Positions 27,582-36,505 of a stretch of DNA of 64,000 nt are shown piece after piece (the first letter of the stretch is position 1; every line of letters begins with the position of its first letter). Location: NCBI GenBank assembly GCA_945883825.1, contig CAMCYF010000005.1:28966-92965 (forward strand). Direction: 5' to 3'. Under the pieces are notes generated by a model. The model made no database searches and was not told where the DNA came from. It saw nothing but the letters and a program-made list of their open reading frames with translations. The DNA comes from Chitinophaga pinensis. GTDB lineage: Bacteria > Bacteroidota > Bacteroidia > Flavobacteriales_D > Crocinitomicaceae. A program made the position numbers and the translations under genes.

Positions 27582-28820
27582 CTAGATAAATGGATTCATT
27601 CGTTCAGAAAGAATTTCAATTTCATTTTTTTCACAAGAAAACCCAATTACTTTTGGAATTGTTCTAGAGCAATGCCGCGACCACAATCCTAAAGTATTTG
27701 CTCCCGTTCCTAAAATCCCAAGCCAATCATTTTCCTTTAGTATTGGGAGTTTAACGCCTTTGAGAACGTAATCACCTGCAAAACAAAGTGGACCTGCAAT
27801 ATCGTGAAGATATTTTTCATCTGAATTGTTTTCTTCTCCTTTATTATTTAGTGCAATTATGTCAAAATCTCGTGCTAATGTGTAAGCATCACGCATAAAA
27901 TAATCAGCACCAAGATGAATAAATGCAATCTGTTTTTCTCCACGCTTAAAAGTGTATTCTATTTCTGAAAAAATAAATCCTGAATTTGTATGACACCACT
28001 GTCCAAATTCTGTTATTAGTTCAAAATCCCAAAGTTCTGGGCATGTTTCTTTTAATTTTTTTGCATATTCCGACATCTTTCCGACAATACCGTATTTTTC
28101 TGCAATTAGTCCACCACCAATATCCAATGTTAAAATTCTTCTTTCAATTCCTTTTTTCTCTAATAAACTATTTGCTTCAATTGCTAAATCAAGAAGTTCT
28201 CTAACAGCAAAAACTGCTTTTGTCAAATCTTTCATTTGACTTCCCGCATGTATGTGAAGTTGTTGAATCGGATGAGATAGAATGGCATTTAACAATGCTT
28301 CTTTTTCTAAAATAGGAACACCAAATTTCGATTCGTTATTACTAACACTATAAATTTCAGGGGAGTCCATTTGCATAGAGGGATTAATTCGAATCCCAAG
28401 AGTGAAATTTGGATTATCCGGCATTCTTTTTAATTCCTCTAAACTATTTGCATTTAGAATTAGTCCGTGCAATTCATTATTGCATTTTTCAATTTCACTT
28501 TGTCTTTTAACAGGTGAATCGAATACAATCTTATTGGGACTTGCTCCTGCCTTTATTGCCATTTCAACTTCTTCCATTGAAGCTGCTTCTAAGCTAAATC
28601 CCCAAGAAATAATTTTAGCCAATACACTTGGATGTGGGTTTGTTTTAATTGCAATTGCATGCGTAGCATTTGGATGATCAAAAATTGCGCTTAATTGCTC
28701 TAAATTAAATTTTAAATCATCCCATGATTGAAAAATAAGTGCAGAATCATCATTAGAAATCAAAGAATTTGCGGACGCATTCCGAAAAGCCCAAAGTGCA
28801 TTTTCCTTTATGTTTTTCAC
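27582..28820 (-). CDS. PLP-dependent decarboxylase (Orn/DAP/Arg type), substrate unknown
   Basis: A 412-residue fold-type III PLP enzyme. The cofactor lysine is Lys59 in AIAIKTNPHPSV. HIHAGSQM and DIGGGLIAEKYG bind the phosphate, and GPLCFAGDYV near residue 340 carries the catalytic Cys and Asp of the C-terminal beta domain. The family includes lysA, speA and ornithine decarboxylases, but the sequence is off the standard LysA pattern, so the substrate is open. The start is a GTG that overlaps the stop of the aminotransferase-like gene by 4 bases (GTGA), so the two are coupled. Confidence 0.85.
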   Translation of the reverse strand: MKNIKENALWAFRNASANSLISNDDSALIFQSWDDLKFNLEQLSAIFDHPNATHAIAIKTNPHPSVLAKIISWGFSLEAASMEEVEMAIKAGASPNKIVFDSPVKRQSEIEKCNNELHGLILNANSLEELKRMPDNPNFTLGIRINPSMQMDSPEIYSVSNNESKFGVPILEKEALLNAILSHPIQQLHIHAGSQMKDLTKAVFAVRELLDLAIEANSLLEKKGIERRILTLDIGGGLIAEKYGIVGKMSEYAKKLKETCPELWDFELITEFGQWCHTNSGFIFSEIEYTFKRGEKQIAFIHLGADYFMRDAYTLARDFDIIALNNKGEENNSDEKYLHDIAGPLCFAGDYVLKGVKLPILKENDWLGILGTGANTLGLWSRHCSRTIPKVIGFSCEKNEIEILSERMNPFI

Positions 28821-30217
28821 GGAAATAATTTTTTTACAGCATTTTCAATAACTTGAATAAAAGCAATATCACTTTTTGGATTAAATTGATTATTCATAAG
28901 TTGCTTTCGAATAGAGTAGGAGCCAATTGCTAGACGAATAAATGATTTCTCACCATATTGAACAGGTTGACCTAAAAACACGCGATTAAAATTTTCGATT
29001 CCCTCGTGTTCATTTAAAACAAGATAATCGAATAATATTTTTAGTTCTTTATTATTTAAAGCAACACCATTTTTTATAACCATAAAAGAAATAATACTGT
29101 CGTTTGTCAATTCAATATCAGGCATTAAGCGAAACAGATCACTTTGAGCTAAGCGTCCAATTACAACTTGATTCCATCTACGAATTAGGGCATTTGATTT
29201 TTCTTGAGGGAATGCTAAAAATGATTCCATTTCACACAATGCAATTTCCCACCTTAACCTTAATCCGATATTTTTGAATTTTGGTAAGTTTTCTCGCATT
29301 TTTTCAAATTCTAGTGGATAATCATAGGATGTAAAAAGTGAATTATATGTCTCCAATATGCTTGCATCTTTATCTTTGATTTTTTCAGACCAATATTTTG
29401 GCACCAAAAGAGCTCCGCAAAATGGCGGCGCCTGATAAAATTTTGATCCGGTAATGCTTATCATTGCCCCTTTACATATTAAATCATGAATTAATTTTCT
29501 ATCAGTACGAAATTGGCACATATCAACAACCCACATGATCCCGTCCCTAAATTCATCAATTATTGCCAAATCGTCTTTAATTCCTGATTTACTACCAAAA
29601 ACAAGATTACCAATAATCAATTGCTCAGGAAATTGATTAATAAGATCTCTTATGGCTTGGTTGCGATCAACAATATTTCCATTTTCATCTCTTGCAGGAA
29701 GGTAAAAAACCTCTGATTTTACTTTTTCGCTGACATTTTTCCCAATAGGCAAGGGTTTTCCGTATTGGCTCCATTCAGAAAAATACAGTCCTTCAGCTGC
29801 AGCTTTAGATCCAGACCCTAATTCTTCAGGACATGAGACTATGTTAATTATTTTCTTATTCGGATCAATTATGCATTGAAATAAAAGTGGTAAATACATT
29901 AAATCACTTCCGCTTGGCCCATAGAAAACATCAAAATCCATCGACTTATAAATCAACATTGCTTTTAATCTTAGCGTTTGATTTTTAAGGATGCTTTCAT
30001 ATTTAGAGTCTCCGTAATTTTTTAAAAACTCTTGACCTACTTTGTAGGCATCAGTAGTTAATGTCCCACAAGTACAAGATCCTCTGTGGAGCAATTTTTC
30101 AAATTTTATAGGATTTAGATGGTATTTATTGGCATTTGTTGTTTCACTAATAAAAACACGTTCATCACAACCGGAAGTTAGTATTTCTAATAATAAGTCA
30201 TCGTTTACATTTTCCAT
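28817..30217 (-). CDS. Fold-type I PLP enzyme, class V aminotransferase-like
   Basis: A 466-residue protein. GPSGSDLMYLPLLFQ looks like the phosphate-binding loop. VVDMCQFR carries the Asp that would contact the pyridine nitrogen, and TGSKFYQAPPFCGALL near residue 259 holds the presumed Schiff-base lysine. The overall order fits aminotransferase class V or SelA-like enzymes, but I cannot place it in a characterised subfamily. It sits between a DUF6695 gene (13-base overlap) and a PLP decarboxylase (4-base overlap), which points to a shared, unidentified pathway. Confidence 0.75.
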   Translation of the reverse strand: MENVNDDLLLEILTSGCDERVFISETTNANKYHLNPIKFEKLLHRGSCTCGTLTTDAYKVGQEFLKNYGDSKYESILKNQTLRLKAMLIYKSMDFDVFYGPSGSDLMYLPLLFQCIIDPNKKIINIVSCPEELGSGSKAAAEGLYFSEWSQYGKPLPIGKNVSEKVKSEVFYLPARDENGNIVDRNQAIRDLINQFPEQLIIGNLVFGSKSGIKDDLAIIDEFRDGIMWVVDMCQFRTDRKLIHDLICKGAMISITGSKFYQAPPFCGALLVPKYWSEKIKDKDASILETYNSLFTSYDYPLEFEKMRENLPKFKNIGLRLRWEIALCEMESFLAFPQEKSNALIRRWNQVVIGRLAQSDLFRLMPDIELTNDSIISFMVIKNGVALNNKELKILFDYLVLNEHEGIENFNRVFLGQPVQYGEKSFIRLAIGSYSIRKQLMNNQFNPKSDIAFIQVIENAVKKLFP

Positions 30218-31269
30218 TCTTCAGGACAATTTACGGCAAAAAATCTCGATTTCTCTTTAGTTTTTTTATTCATCAAAGTTATCCATAAATTATGGGAGTC
30301 ATGAACGAGTTCAGCTGAATTTGTTTTTAAATAATTCACCCAAGTTGAATTTATAATGTAGTTATTAGTAAATTCAAAGGTGCCATCGTAGAAATAGCGA
30401 TTTAGACGTACTTCGTTTTCGGAAATATGAATTAGTTCGTGCCATGCTCCTTCTCCAATACCTCCTATATAGATAAAATCTTCTTTTATATTTTCTGGAA
30501 TAGTACTTGGCTTTTCTAATTGTCCAACAATTGAGTCAGTGGGAAGAAATTTTGCTTTTTTAGTAAAAAAAGACTCTAATCCTTTTCGAAATAAATCAGA
30601 TAAAGCGTCACTAATTACTGCTTTCTCCCATTTCTCACTTCCATTTTCCCAAATTACGAAATCTCCAGAACTAGAAGCAGCCAACACATTGAAATAAGGA
30701 GTTTGAGAATAGGTATTTGGATTATTGAGTTTTTTATATGTTATTGAATTTTCATCTAATCCCTCTAATATTGCTTTTGCTACAAATTTCCCGCAATTTG
30801 TTTTTTTTTTTTTTAGAGCACCATATTTTTGAAACCCTTCTTTTTGAAGTGCTTTTGAATAACAGAGAATTTTCTCAATATTTACATCATAAGTTATGGA
30901 TGCGTATAACGCTCCATCTCCATGTGTCCCTTTTTTCATCTCCTCTAATTCTTGAAAAATAGTAGAGGTGTTTTCTATTTCTCCATTCTCATTCCAAACA
31001 GGTATTGTTTTAATTTCAAGTTTTGGATCTGTTTCTTTGCTTCTGCATCTACTGTATCCAAGAGGTGATAGATAGCGACCTAAATCATAATAAAATAATT
31101 CATCGTTTTTTGCTATTAACATTGCGGCATGCCCGATTCTAAAATTAAGATTTTTCATTATCCCAATTTTTTTCAAAAAAATCCATAATTTTTCTGGTCC
31201 ACGTGCAATGACAAATGGCCATGCTAGGGAAATAATCGCAGTATTTTTATTATCTAATGGAGAATTCAT
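30205..31269 (-). CDS. DUF6695-type protein with permuted NlpC/P60-like Cys and His
   Basis: A 354-residue protein counted from the ATG at 31269; a TTG three codons earlier is also possible. NLNFRIGHAAMLI carries His47, and KTNCGKFVAKAIL carries Cys159. This His-before-Cys order is that of circularly permuted NlpC/P60 (YiiX/LRAT-like) amidases or acyltransferases. The C-terminal half includes YIGGIGEGAWHEL. I assign DUF6695 from memory of the pattern. A run of 14 A residues in the coding strand lies directly before the Cys codon. There is no signal peptide. It starts 12 bases after the M61 peptidase gene. Confidence 0.72.
   Translation of the reverse strand: MNSPLDNKNTAIISLAWPFVIARGPEKLWIFLKKIGIMKNLNFRIGHAAMLIAKNDELFYYDLGRYLSPLGYSRCRSKETDPKLEIKTIPVWNENGEIENTSTIFQELEEMKKGTHGDGALYASITYDVNIEKILCYSKALQKEGFQKYGALKKKKTNCGKFVAKAILEGLDENSITYKKLNNPNTYSQTPYFNVLAASSSGDFVIWENGSEKWEKAVISDALSDLFRKGLESFFTKKAKFLPTDSIVGQLEKPSTIPENIKEDFIYIGGIGEGAWHELIHISENEVRLNRYFYDGTFEFTNNYIINSTWVNYLKTNSAELVHDSHNLWITLMNKKTKEKSRFFAVNCPEEWKM
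30801..30814. repeat. 14-base homopolymer tract within the DUF6695 gene
   Basis: Fourteen T on the plus strand (A on the coding strand) encode four lysines in GALKKKKTNC, three codons before the putative catalytic cysteine. It is the longest homopolymer I noticed within a coding region here. Confidence 0.9.
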
Positions 31270-31281
31270 TTCGTTCAAAGA

Positions 31282-33039
31282 TCAAGAGATTTTAGAATTA
31301 TTTTCACTCCATGCAAAGATTGCTTTCTCCTGATTAGGAGTTAATTTGACTTTTTTATTGATTTTATGATTTAAATAAAAAAATCGATTTACTTCAGGCA
31401 ATGTTAGCTGCAATAGTTTTCCATTTCTAAAAAAGGAAAGTGTTTTTGAGCTTGCATCAAAGTAGTTTAGACATGCATCAAGATCATTGTTCAATTTTAT
31501 TTTGTTCACTGCAATTAGTTCGTCCCCTAACGATAAGCCAGCCATTTCTGCAGGACTTCCTGGGTAAATAGCACTAATTAATAGGTGATTTGATTGATTA
31601 ACAATTTTCATTCCCAAATTTGCTTCGGAATAAGAATTAGAAGGAGTTTGAATAAGTTCAAGACCAATAAAGTCCAATGCTTCTAAAAGAATTGTTTCAT
31701 ACGGAGTTGTTCCATGAACATAATCGTTAAAGAAATCTTGGAATGAATAGCCACATTTATTTTCAAGTTGATCAATGAAATCTTTTTCTGTATATCCTTT
31801 GTTATTTTGAGCAAAATTATAGTACAAGCGCTTCATAACTTCTTCAATTCCTCGCTTATTATTTGTCGCCTTTCGAATTTTTGCATCCATTACAAATGCC
31901 AACAGACAGCCTTCTGTGTAGATTGAAACTTTTCTACCAGGAACTCCAGGAACATATCCATCTAACCAAGTATCATAAGATGATTGTGCAACAGAGTAGG
32001 CAAATCTTCCAGGGTTATCAAAATGTTTTTGAAATTGCTTACTTAATTCTCTCAAATAAGTTTCAAGTGAAAAAACACCACTCTTTAACAAATAAAGATC
32101 ACCTAAATAAGTAGTAATACCTTCGTAGATATAACCCAATTCAGAATAGTTTTCTTTTTTGAAATTATAAGGAAGAAGTTCTTTTGGTCGGATACTTTTT
32201 ACATTCCAAACATGATAGAGTTCATGTGAGCAAACACCAAGTAATTCCTCATAGCGATTTTCAAACAAATCATATGAAGGACCAAGAGTGATTACAGTAC
32301 TTTTAAGGTGTTCAACTCCGTGATAAGCAAGATACGGAAGGGATTGAATGAGGAAATGATATTCGCTAACAGGAAACTCTCCAAAATCTTCGATTTGTTT
32401 AACTGTAAAGTTTCTGAAATCATTAATAACTCTTTCCCATGGAATATTTAATTGATTATTAAACCAAATATGGAAATTAGTATCTGCAACGATATAAGTT
32501 TGTTTCTCTAAGTTTTCAGAGCAAATAAAAGGCGAATCTGCTAATTCATCAAAATTTTCTGCAAGCAAAAAGTTGTTTTCTTGAACTAAGGAACTTGCAA
32601 TTGTATAATTTTCTGGAATATTCAATTCAAGGGAAATAGGAAATAGTTCTTTTCCCTCTGCATATAGAAAGCAATTTACTGGATTTACATATAATTGCTT
32701 TTCGTCAAAGTAGCTTGCGCCAGCATTGAGTTCATTTGCATAGTATTGGTATTCAATTTTAATATACTTTGTTTCGTTCGAACTTATCTCCCAGGAATCT
32801 TTATTGATTTTTTGAAAATTAACTGCTTTATTTTGATCATTAAAAACTTTAAAATTTTTTATGTTTTTGGCAAAATCCCCAAGTTCATAACGCCCTGGTC
32901 GCCAAGAAGGAAGATGAATGATTGTTTTGTTTTTATCTACGGGAAATTGCACTTTAATTTTTATAAAGTGTTGCTGTGCATTGTCACAATCGATGATATA
33001 GAATATTCTTTCTTGCAAATTATTATGCGTATAATTCAA
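31282..33039 (-). CDS. M61 family metallopeptidase with PDZ domain
   Basis: A 585-residue protein of the glycyl aminopeptidase family. The N-terminal beta domain has the LPSWRPGRYELGDFAKNI motif typical of M61. The zinc site is HELYHVWN near residue 275 (HExxH), with the downstream Glu in YEGITTYLGDLYLLKSG. A PDZ domain (about 465-545) includes GSPAEMAGLSLGDELIAVN. There is no signal peptide, so it is probably cytoplasmic. The start is a TTG that overlaps the ABC-F stop by 17 bases; no in-frame ATG lies nearby. Confidence 0.92.
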   Translation of the reverse strand: MNYTHNNLQERIFYIIDCDNAQQHFIKIKVQFPVDKNKTIIHLPSWRPGRYELGDFAKNIKNFKVFNDQNKAVNFQKINKDSWEISSNETKYIKIEYQYYANELNAGASYFDEKQLYVNPVNCFLYAEGKELFPISLELNIPENYTIASSLVQENNFLLAENFDELADSPFICSENLEKQTYIVADTNFHIWFNNQLNIPWERVINDFRNFTVKQIEDFGEFPVSEYHFLIQSLPYLAYHGVEHLKSTVITLGPSYDLFENRYEELLGVCSHELYHVWNVKSIRPKELLPYNFKKENYSELGYIYEGITTYLGDLYLLKSGVFSLETYLRELSKQFQKHFDNPGRFAYSVAQSSYDTWLDGYVPGVPGRKVSIYTEGCLLAFVMDAKIRKATNNKRGIEEVMKRLYYNFAQNNKGYTEKDFIDQLENKCGYSFQDFFNDYVHGTTPYETILLEALDFIGLELIQTPSNSYSEANLGMKIVNQSNHLLISAIYPGSPAEMAGLSLGDELIAVNKIKLNNDLDACLNYFDASSKTLSFFRNGKLLQLTLPEVNRFFYLNHKINKKVKLTPNQEKAIFAWSENNSKIS

Positions 33040-34645
33040 CTTGAAGCTGAGAAATTTTTGAATCTGCTAGGTATTCATCATAACTCATCATTTTATCAAT
33101 AATGCCATTTGGAGTAATTTCCACGATGCGATTTGCAACTGTATTTACTAATTCATGATCATGTGATGTAAAAAGCAAGGTTCCTTGGAAATCCCTCATG
33201 GCATTGTTTAATGCAGTTATCGATTCAAGATCCAAGTGATTTGTTGGTTCATCCATCAGCAATAAATTTGCTTTCGCCAACATCATTTTTGAAAGCATAC
33301 AGCGCACTTTTTCTCCTCCAGATAAAACAGATGATTGTTTCATTGCCTCTTCTCCAGTAAATAACATACGACCTAAAAAAGTTCGTAAATAAACATCTTC
33401 ACGTTCTTCATCAGTTTGAGCATACTGGCGTAACCAATCTATTAATGAAATTTTTCCAGAAAAATACGTGTGATTATCGTTTGGAAGATAGGCAGTTGAA
33501 ATCGTAGTTCCTACTATGACATCTCCCTTATCTGCTTTTGCATTCGCGCTTAAAACTTCAAAGAAAGCAGTCAAAGCAACTGAATTTTTTGATATAAAAG
33601 CAATTTTATCACCCTTATTAACTATTAGGTTGATATTACTAAAAAGATTTTTTCCATCAGATTTTTTGTTTAAGCTATCTAATGTTAGAACTTGGTTTCC
33701 AGCATCTCTTTCTTGATGAAAGGTAATGCCAGGATATTTTCTTGAAGAAGGTTTAATTTCTTCTAAATCTAAGTTGCTTAGCATTTTTCTACGACTAGTT
33801 GCTTGTTTAGATTTTGCAGCATTTGCAGAAAAACGGGAAATAAAATCCATTAATTCCTTCTTTTTCTCCTCTGATTTCTTGTTTTTGTCAGAGCGTTGTC
33901 TTAATGCTAATTGTGAAGATTGATACCAAAAACTATAATTTCCTGTGAAAATATTTAATTTACTGAAATCAATATCGCATATATGCGTACAAACAGTATC
34001 TAAAAAATGTCTATCGTGTGAAACAACAATTACAGTATTTTTAAAATCTAATAAAAAGTCCTCTAGCCACGAAATAGTTTTTAAATCTAAGTCATTTGTT
34101 GGCTCATCTAAAATTAATACATCAGGATTTCCAAATATTGCTTGAGCTAATAATACACGAACCTTTAAATCATTTGACAGTTCTTCCATCAAGAGGTAGT
34201 GTTTTGATTCTTCAATTCCTAGATTACTTAAAAGTGTTGCTGCATCTGTTTCGGCATTCCAACCTTCAAGATCTGCAAATTCTCCTTCTAATTCTGCAGT
34301 TTTCATTCCATCAGCATCTGAAAAATCAGACTTTGCATAAAGCGCATCTTTTTCAACCATTATTTCAAAGAGTCTTTTGTGACCCATGATTACAGTTTGA
34401 AGTACTTGGTTTTTATCAAATTCAAAATGATTTTGGTGAAGAACTGCCATTCTTTTTCCAGGTTCAAGTTCAACTCTACCTGTAGTTGGATCTTGATCTC
34501 CCGTTAGTATTTTTAAAAAAGTTGACTTTCCAGCACCGTTTGCACCGATAATGCCGTAGCAGTTGCCATTTACAAATTTTACATTGACCTCATCAAAAAG
34601 CACGCGTTTTCCAAATTGAAGAGAAAGATTATTTACACTAAGCAT
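33023..34645 (-). CDS. ABC-F ATPase (YbiT-like) with degenerate second Walker A
   Basis: A 540-residue soluble twin-ATPase of the ABC-F class, which acts on the ribosome. The first domain has an intact Walker A (GANGAGKST, residues 34-42), a Walker B (LILDEPTNDLDL) and a switch His in VVSHDRHFL. The second domain keeps the LSGGEKVR signature and LLMDEPTNHLDL, but its Walker A reads ISKNSVALTAF near residue 350 and lacks the GxxxxGK[ST] loop. I recall this as a lineage trait of Bacteroidota YbiT-like proteins. A promoter box lies 15 bases upstream, and M61 follows. Confidence 0.93.
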   Translation of the reverse strand: MLSVNNLSLQFGKRVLFDEVNVKFVNGNCYGIIGANGAGKSTFLKILTGDQDPTTGRVELEPGKRMAVLHQNHFEFDKNQVLQTVIMGHKRLFEIMVEKDALYAKSDFSDADGMKTAELEGEFADLEGWNAETDAATLLSNLGIEESKHYLLMEELSNDLKVRVLLAQAIFGNPDVLILDEPTNDLDLKTISWLEDFLLDFKNTVIVVSHDRHFLDTVCTHICDIDFSKLNIFTGNYSFWYQSSQLALRQRSDKNKKSEEKKKELMDFISRFSANAAKSKQATSRRKMLSNLDLEEIKPSSRKYPGITFHQERDAGNQVLTLDSLNKKSDGKNLFSNINLIVNKGDKIAFISKNSVALTAFFEVLSANAKADKGDVIVGTTISTAYLPNDNHTYFSGKISLIDWLRQYAQTDEEREDVYLRTFLGRMLFTGEEAMKQSSVLSGGEKVRCMLSKMMLAKANLLLMDEPTNHLDLESITALNNAMRDFQGTLLFTSHDHELVNTVANRIVEITPNGIIDKMMSYDEYLADSKISQLQVELYA

Positions 34646-34660
34646 TTACTATTTTTATTG

Positions 34661-34668
34661 CAAAGATA
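34661..34668 (-). promoter_or_regulatory. Putative -7 box for the ABC-F/M61 operon
   Basis: Minus-strand TATCTTTG, the best form of the Bacteroidota -7 box, lies 15 bases upstream of the ABC-F ATG. Confidence 0.6.
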
Positions 34669-34679
34669 AGGAAAAGAAA

Positions 34680-35234
34680 TCACCTTTTAGAACAAGTATA
34701 AACAAAGGCTGGAGGGAAATTTAACGCTGTAAAATTTAATTTCACAACGGGGAATAATTTCTTTAAATTTTTGTATGCATTTAATGAATATTGGAATTGA
34801 ATAAAACTGCCATTCTCATTTAAGGATTCATTAACAACCTCAAGTATTGAATTACGAAGTTCTACAGAAAAATTTGCCAAGGGGAGAGAGGAGATTATAA
34901 TATCAGCTTTTTCAAAGCCAAATTCTTTGATAATTTCACCTATTTTATCAGCAGAGGCTTCTTTAATATGAACATTTGGAAGAATTATTTTAGCTTTCAA
35001 GTCCTTACATAATTCTGGATTTAGTTCCAAAACTATTAAGTGAGTTGTAGCATCTATTTTTTCAATTATTTTCTCTGTAAATATTCCCGTACCCGGTCCA
35101 AGTTCAATAATTAATTTTGTATTTTCAAGTGGAATATGATTAAGCATTTTTGCTGCAAGGAATTTTGAACTAGGCAGAATGGAACCAATCATCTTTTTAT
35201 CCTTCCAAAATTCTTTTATAAATGCTTTTGACAT
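34680..35234 (-). CDS. SAM-dependent methyltransferase (PmtA/KsgA-like)
   Basis: A 184-residue protein from the ATG MSKAFIKEFWKDKKM; a start at 35267 would overlap the dihydroorotase-like gene by 29 bases. MIGSILPSSKFLAAKML and the SAM loop IIELGPGTGIFTEKII, followed by LELNPELC, match the small COG3963 group, which is related to phosphatidylethanolamine N-methyltransferase PmtA and to rRNA adenine methyltransferases. A SLPLANFS motif takes the place of the catalytic NLPY of KsgA, which favours lipids over rRNA. The substrate is inferred. It lies 4 bases after the dihydroorotase-like gene. Confidence 0.8.
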   Translation of the reverse strand: MSKAFIKEFWKDKKMIGSILPSSKFLAAKMLNHIPLENTKLIIELGPGTGIFTEKIIEKIDATTHLIVLELNPELCKDLKAKIILPNVHIKEASADKIGEIIKEFGFEKADIIISSLPLANFSVELRNSILEVVNESLNENGSFIQFQYSLNAYKNLKKLFPVVKLNFTALNFPPAFVYTCSKR

Positions 35235-35238
35235 ATTT

Positions 35239-36498
35239 TTAATTTTGAATAGATGCCTTTCCTCCATTTATGACGCCTAAAATTTTCCCTTTGATTTTTT
35301 TTTCAAAAAATGGATTGTAAGGGTATTCTGAAATAAGGTTGTTTATTGTCAATTCCCATTCAATTTCTGGATCAAAAATCGTTAAATCTGCTTTGTTTCC
35401 AATTTCTATTGCATGGTATTGAATTTGAGAAATTTCTCTTGCCTTATAGGACAAACAAGTTATAATTTGTTCTATATTTTCTGGCGAATGCTTATTCAAT
35501 GCTCCAAAAACTGTTTGCAATTGTGCTGCTCCAAAATTTGCATTGTCAAATTCTAGTTCTTTATCTTCCTGGTTCATTGGACGATGGTCTGAGACGATTG
35601 CATCAATTGTTCCATCTACAATTCCTTCCCACAATGCTTTTTGATCTTTAACAGTTCTTAAAACTGGCAATACTTTCATTATTGAGTCAAAGTTTAAAAC
35701 GGCGTCCTCAGTAAAACATAAATTCATGACATTTACATCAGCTGTTACATTTAATCCTTTTTTCTTTGCTTTACGAATTAAACTTACACTTTCTTCACAA
35801 GAAATTCCAGTAAGATGCAGGGCGCCTTCGGTATATTCAAGAAGTCTCAGATTTCTTTCTACGTCAATTATTTCACTTATTGATGGATCTCCTTTCAACC
35901 CAGTTGATATAGATGCTAATCCCTCGTTTACCATTCCGTTTCCGGAAATAGATTTATCACGACTAAAGGCAATAATTTTCACGCCTAAATTTTTAGAGTA
36001 TAGAAGCGCTCTGTGCATCACTCCTGAATTCATAGGATGTAAATCATCAGAAAACAAGCGCACACCAACCTGTGTTAAATCATATATTTCAGATAACTCT
36101 TCGCCTTGCATTTGCTTTGTAATTGCTGCAATAGGATGAATTTCTACTGTATGATCTTCTGCTTTTCTGAGTTGGTATTCAACCAATGCTTTTCCATCTA
36201 CTATTGGATCTGTACTTGGTAAGGTACAAACATGCGTATAACCTCCAGCTGCCGCAGTATCAAGTCCAATTGCTATTGTTTCTTTGTGTTCAAAACCTGG
36301 GTCACAAAAATTTGCTTTTAAGTCTACCCAACCGCAAGAAACACATAAATTATTTGATTCAATACAAATAGCTTCTTTATCAGTAATATCTTTTGCAACT
36401 TTCTGAATGAAGCCATTTTCAATTAATAAATCTCTTGTTTCATTGTTGAAACTTGAATGTTTATCAAATATTCTAGCATTCTTAATCAGTATTTTCAT
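35239..36498 (-). CDS. Dihydroorotase-like protein lacking metal ligands (PyrX type)
   Basis: A 419-residue amidohydrolase of the dihydroorotase family. At the canonical DxHxHxRxPG site the sequence is DLKANFCDPG (residues 59-68). Both zinc-binding histidines are replaced (Lys61, Asn63), and the substrate Arg is Cys65. The later SDHRPM motif keeps Asp and His. Hydrolysis of dihydroorotate by the normal mechanism is therefore unlikely. Inactive dihydroorotase homologues (PyrX, pDHO) form complexes with aspartate transcarbamoylase in some bacteria; that role is an inference. It starts 7 bases after BatA. Confidence 0.88.
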   Translation of the reverse strand: MKILIKNARIFDKHSSFNNETRDLLIENGFIQKVAKDITDKEAICIESNNLCVSCGWVDLKANFCDPGFEHKETIAIGLDTAAAGGYTHVCTLPSTDPIVDGKALVEYQLRKAEDHTVEIHPIAAITKQMQGEELSEIYDLTQVGVRLFSDDLHPMNSGVMHRALLYSKNLGVKIIAFSRDKSISGNGMVNEGLASISTGLKGDPSISEIIDVERNLRLLEYTEGALHLTGISCEESVSLIRKAKKKGLNVTADVNVMNLCFTEDAVLNFDSIMKVLPVLRTVKDQKALWEGIVDGTIDAIVSDHRPMNQEDKELEFDNANFGAAQLQTVFGALNKHSPENIEQIITCLSYKAREISQIQYHAIEIGNKADLTIFDPEIEWELTINNLISEYPYNPFFEKKIKGKILGVINGGKASIQN

Positions 36499-36505
36499 TC
36501 AGTTG

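Noticed and set aside
35235..35267. Longer N terminus of the small methyltransferase
   Set aside because: It would overlap the dihydroorotase-like gene by 29 bases, and the extra residues do not look conserved. The internal ATG at 35234 fits the family start.
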